64,000 bases of DNA from Hellea sp039977295 (GTDB lineage Bacteria; Pseudomonadota; Alphaproteobacteria; Caulobacterales; Maricaulaceae). The translations under genes and the position numbers were made by a program. The notes beneath the pieces were generated by a model. The model searched no databases, was not told where the DNA came from, and was given only the letters and a program-made list of their open reading frames with translations. The stretch lies in assembly GCA_039977295.1 (NCBI GenBank), contig JBDWDN010000011.1:124001-188000 (forward strand), in the 5' to 3' direction. Below, one piece after another: positions 61,187 through 64,000 of the stretch; position 1 is the first letter of the stretch; each line of letters opens with the position of its first letter.

Positions 61187-63841
61187 ATGACAAAATGGGT
61201 TTATAATTTCGGTGGTGGCTCTGCAGAGGGCGATACATCCATGAAGAACCTTTTGGGTGGGAAGGGCGCGAACCTGGCTGAAATGGCCTCGCTGGGACTG
61301 CCCGTGCCGCCTGGCTTTACAATGACGGCCGAAGTTTGCACCAGCTATTATGATAATGGCGAAAAATACCCAGACGATTTAGACCCGCAAACTGAAGCTG
61401 GCCTCGCCCATATCGAGAAACTGACGGGCAAAGTCTTTGGCAGTGATACAAACCCGCTTCTCGTCTCTGTGCGCTCTGGCGCGCGGGCCTCAATGCCGGG
61501 CATGATGGATACTGTTCTGAACCTTGGCCTAAATGACACGACTGTCGAAGGCCTTGCTAAATTATCGGGTGATCGCCGCTTTGCGCTCGATAGCTATCGC
61601 CGCTTTATTACAATGTATTCTGACGTCGTATTGGGCGTGCATCACCATACATTTGAAGACATTCTAGAACGCCATAAAGACGATGAAGGCTATGCGCTAG
61701 ATACAGAAATGACGGCCAATGATTGGGACGCCGTCATTGAGAAATATAAAGCCGCTATACGGCGCGAGCTTGGTAAAGACTTCCCGCAAGATCCGCGCGA
61801 GCAGCTTCAAGGCGCGATTGACGCCGTCTTTGGCAGCTGGATGAATAACCGCGCCGTCGTCTATCGCCGCCTAAACGATATCCCCGCCGCTTGGGGCACA
61901 GCCGTCAATATTCAAGCTATGGTCTTTGGCAATATGGGCGAAACCTCTGCAACCGGCGTCGCCTTTACGCGCGACCCGTCCACGGGCGAGAATACTTATT
62001 ACGGTGAATTTCTGATCAATGCCCAAGGCGAAGATGTCGTGGCGGGTATTCGGACGCCGCAAACTCTGACGAAAAAAGCGCGTCTTGAAATGGGGGATGA
62101 AGAACCTTCCATGGAAGAGGCTCTGCCTGCTGTTTACGCGGAACTTGCCGCAACATTTGAGAAACTCGAAGCGCATTACCGCGATATGCAAGACATTGAA
62201 TTTACCGTTGAGCAGGGCAAACTATGGATGCTGCAAACCCGAACGGGCAAACGCACCGCTCGCGCAGCGCTTAAAATCGCTGTGGATATGGCCGAGGCTG
62301 GACAGATTACACATGATGAAGCGCTCATGCGGATTGAACCGATCTCGCTTGATCAGTTGCTCCACCCAACGCTTAATCCTGATGCGCCGCGTGACGTGAT
62401 TGCAATGGGCCTACCGGCGTCTCCAGGCGCGGCAATAGGTGAAGTCGTCTTTAGTTCTGATGAAGCCGAAGACCTTAAAAAAGCAGGCCACAAAGTTATT
62501 TTGGTGCGCACAGAAACCTCCCCTGAGGATATTCACGGCATGCACGCCGCCGAAGCGATTGTAACAGCGCGGGGCGGCATGACCTCTCACGCCGCTGTTG
62601 TCGCGCGCGGCATGGGTAAGCCTTGTGTCTCAGGCGCAGGTAATATCCGTATTGATATGGACGCGCAGCAATTCTCCGTTGCGGGCCGTATTATCAAAAA
62701 AGGCGACATCGTCACCGTGGACGGCGCGAGCGGGCAGGTCTTTATGGGCGCCGTAGATATGGTGCAGCCTGAACTATCGGGTGATTTCTCTAAGATTATG
62801 GAGTGGGCAGATGGGGCCCGCACGCTGGGTATTCGGACCAATGCTGAAACACCGCTTGATGTCCAAACGGCGAAAGATTTTGGAGCCGAAGGCATTGGTC
62901 TTTGCCGCACAGAACATATGTTCTTCGAAGCGGATCGCCTCGCTCATTTCCGCGAAATGATATTGGCAACGGATAAAGAGGGGCGCAGAGATGCGCTCGC
63001 GAAGATCCTTCCCGTTCAGCGCGAAGACTTTGCCGCTATTTTCCGCATCATGAAGGATCGCCCTTGCACAATCCGCTTGCTCGATCCACCCTTGCATGAG
63101 TTCCTCCCGCATACGGAAGAAGATATTCAGACGGTCGCAGAGACATTGAACGTGCCAGCGAAAGAGTTGATGGCGCGCGCGCGGGAATTAGCAGAATCTA
63201 ATCCTATGCTAGGCCATCGGGGTTGCCGCCTTGGGATTTCATATCCGGAAATATATGAGATGCAGGCCCGCGCGATTTTCGAAGCGGAAATTATTGTGGA
63301 AAAAGAAACAGGCCGTAAGCCAATAGCGGAAATTATGATTCCGTTGGTCTCATCTGCCAAAGAGCTTGAAATTTTGCGCGACGATATCATCCGTGTGGCG
63401 GAAGACGTTGGCGGGGTGCATTATGTAATCGGCACAATGATTGAGCTGCCGCGCGCGGCGCTCCGTGCTGGCGACATCGCCGAGCATGCAAAGTTCTTTA
63501 GCTTTGGTACCAATGATTTAACCCAAACCACCTTTGGTCTTTCGCGCGATGATGCTGGGCGTTTCTTGCCCGATTATGTCGCGGCAGGCATCATGGAAAA
63601 AGACCCCTTTGTCACATTAGACCAAGACGGCGTTGGCGATCTTATCAAGATTGCGGTTGAACGCGGCCGCGCGGCTCGCCCTAACATCAAATTGGGTATC
63701 TGCGGGGAACATGGCGGCGATCCGGCCTCTATAACCTTCTGTCATAATGCGGGACTTGATTACGTGTCCTGCTCGCCTTACCGGGTGCCCATTGCAAAAT
63801 TATCAGCGGCTCAAGCGGCAATCAGCGCAAAAACAGCATAA
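61187..63841 (+). CDS. ppdK: Pyruvate, phosphate dikinase
   Basis: An 884-residue protein. The N-terminal ATP-grasp domain starts KNLLGGKGANLAEMASLGLPVPPGFT. The swivelling domain carries the phosphorylated His468 (GGMTSHAAVVARGMGKPCVSG), and the C-terminal TIM barrel contains LRTEHMFF, the GTNDLTQTTFG segment and the active-site Cys in VSCSPYRVP. It interconverts pyruvate, ATP and Pi with phosphoenolpyruvate, AMP and PPi. Length and motifs match the bacterial enzyme. Confidence 0.97.
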   Translation: MTKWVYNFGGGSAEGDTSMKNLLGGKGANLAEMASLGLPVPPGFTMTAEVCTSYYDNGEKYPDDLDPQTEAGLAHIEKLTGKVFGSDTNPLLVSVRSGARASMPGMMDTVLNLGLNDTTVEGLAKLSGDRRFALDSYRRFITMYSDVVLGVHHHTFEDILERHKDDEGYALDTEMTANDWDAVIEKYKAAIRRELGKDFPQDPREQLQGAIDAVFGSWMNNRAVVYRRLNDIPAAWGTAVNIQAMVFGNMGETSATGVAFTRDPSTGENTYYGEFLINAQGEDVVAGIRTPQTLTKKARLEMGDEEPSMEEALPAVYAELAATFEKLEAHYRDMQDIEFTVEQGKLWMLQTRTGKRTARAALKIAVDMAEAGQITHDEALMRIEPISLDQLLHPTLNPDAPRDVIAMGLPASPGAAIGEVVFSSDEAEDLKKAGHKVILVRTETSPEDIHGMHAAEAIVTARGGMTSHAAVVARGMGKPCVSGAGNIRIDMDAQQFSVAGRIIKKGDIVTVDGASGQVFMGAVDMVQPELSGDFSKIMEWADGARTLGIRTNAETPLDVQTAKDFGAEGIGLCRTEHMFFEADRLAHFREMILATDKEGRRDALAKILPVQREDFAAIFRIMKDRPCTIRLLDPPLHEFLPHTEEDIQTVAETLNVPAKELMARARELAESNPMLGHRGCRLGISYPEIYEMQARAIFEAEIIVEKETGRKPIAEIMIPLVSSAKELEILRDDIIRVAEDVGGVHYVIGTMIELPRAALRAGDIAEHAKFFSFGTNDLTQTTFGLSRDDAGRFLPDYVAAGIMEKDPFVTLDQDGVGDLIKIAVERGRAARPNIKLGICGEHGGDPASITFCHNAGLDYVSCSPYRVPIAKLSAAQAAISAKTA

Positions 63842-64000
63842 TCCTCTCCTGCACCGCTAAAGGATAGAAATTGCCCGATTCTGTAGAAATCCTGCCCATT
63901 AGGGTGGGTTTTCTAATTTTTGTGCCTATATACGTCCCCGAAAGCGCGGTTTTCGCGCAAAAGCTGTGCTGAGACATCATTACGTTTCAGAAAATTAATG

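Noticed and set aside
63880..63925. Possible terminator after ppdK
   Set aside because: CCC-ATTA-GGG with mismatched flanks and a short T run is too weak to call.

Overview
The window comes from an alphaproteobacterial chromosome, most likely a marine, Hyphomonadaceae/Maricaulales-type relative of Caulobacter. Signs of this are a SciP (DUF1153) gene with a CtrA-type box upstream, a large Caulobacter/Xanthomonas-style TonB-dependent receptor beside flavin-dependent halogenases, long-form HPF followed by PtsN, and moderate GC with low-GC accessory stretches. This placement rests on gene content only.

Layout. 1-6.8 kb: a leftward operon of three tryptophan-halogenase-family genes (the last cut by the window edge), divergent from a TonB-dependent receptor. 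The receptor promoter carries two palindromic operator-like sites 21 bp apart. 7-17.9 kb: an accessory stretch with an IS3-type transposase fragment, a secreted M10 (serralysin-like) RTX protease, a 59-codon ORF with the same C-terminal tail, and a secreted M23-type RTX protein. It is bounded on the right by tRNA-Thr(TGT), and a degenerate copy of that tRNA's 3' end lies at the left. 18-34 kb: mostly core genes (CPBP protease, DUF1761, metG, three DUF805 genes, a TspO-like membrane protein, hpf, ptsN, ppk-ppx, sciP, mnmA, a dodecin-like gene, two small membrane proteins, a dienelactone-hydrolase-like lipoprotein, a SulP transporter).

34.4-48.1 kb is the most notable part. It holds an ECF-type sigma factor, a membrane anti-sigma-like protein, an alginate-export-like outer-membrane barrel, an S8 serine protease lipoprotein, a ~1,700-residue RTX protein carrying Spondin_N and CHRD domains, and a complete type I secretion system (ABC, HlyD, TolC). 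Four transcription units in this block are each preceded by the same bipartite element, TTGAACC-N16-CGAC, with identical 16-bp spacing. I infer that the local sigma factor drives a dedicated regulon that makes, exports and perhaps processes a large surface protein.

48.2-64 kb returns to core genes: a UDG-like protein, a RimK-type ATP-grasp protein, ETF-ubiquinone oxidoreductase, a TPR lipoprotein, ispE (apparently starting at ATA), a WecA/MraY-like transferase, a small membrane protein, polyprenyl diphosphate synthase, two DUF2007 genes, glyQ-glyS and ppdK, with palindromic intergenic repeats between several of them. Functions are assigned by reading motifs; no database search was possible.
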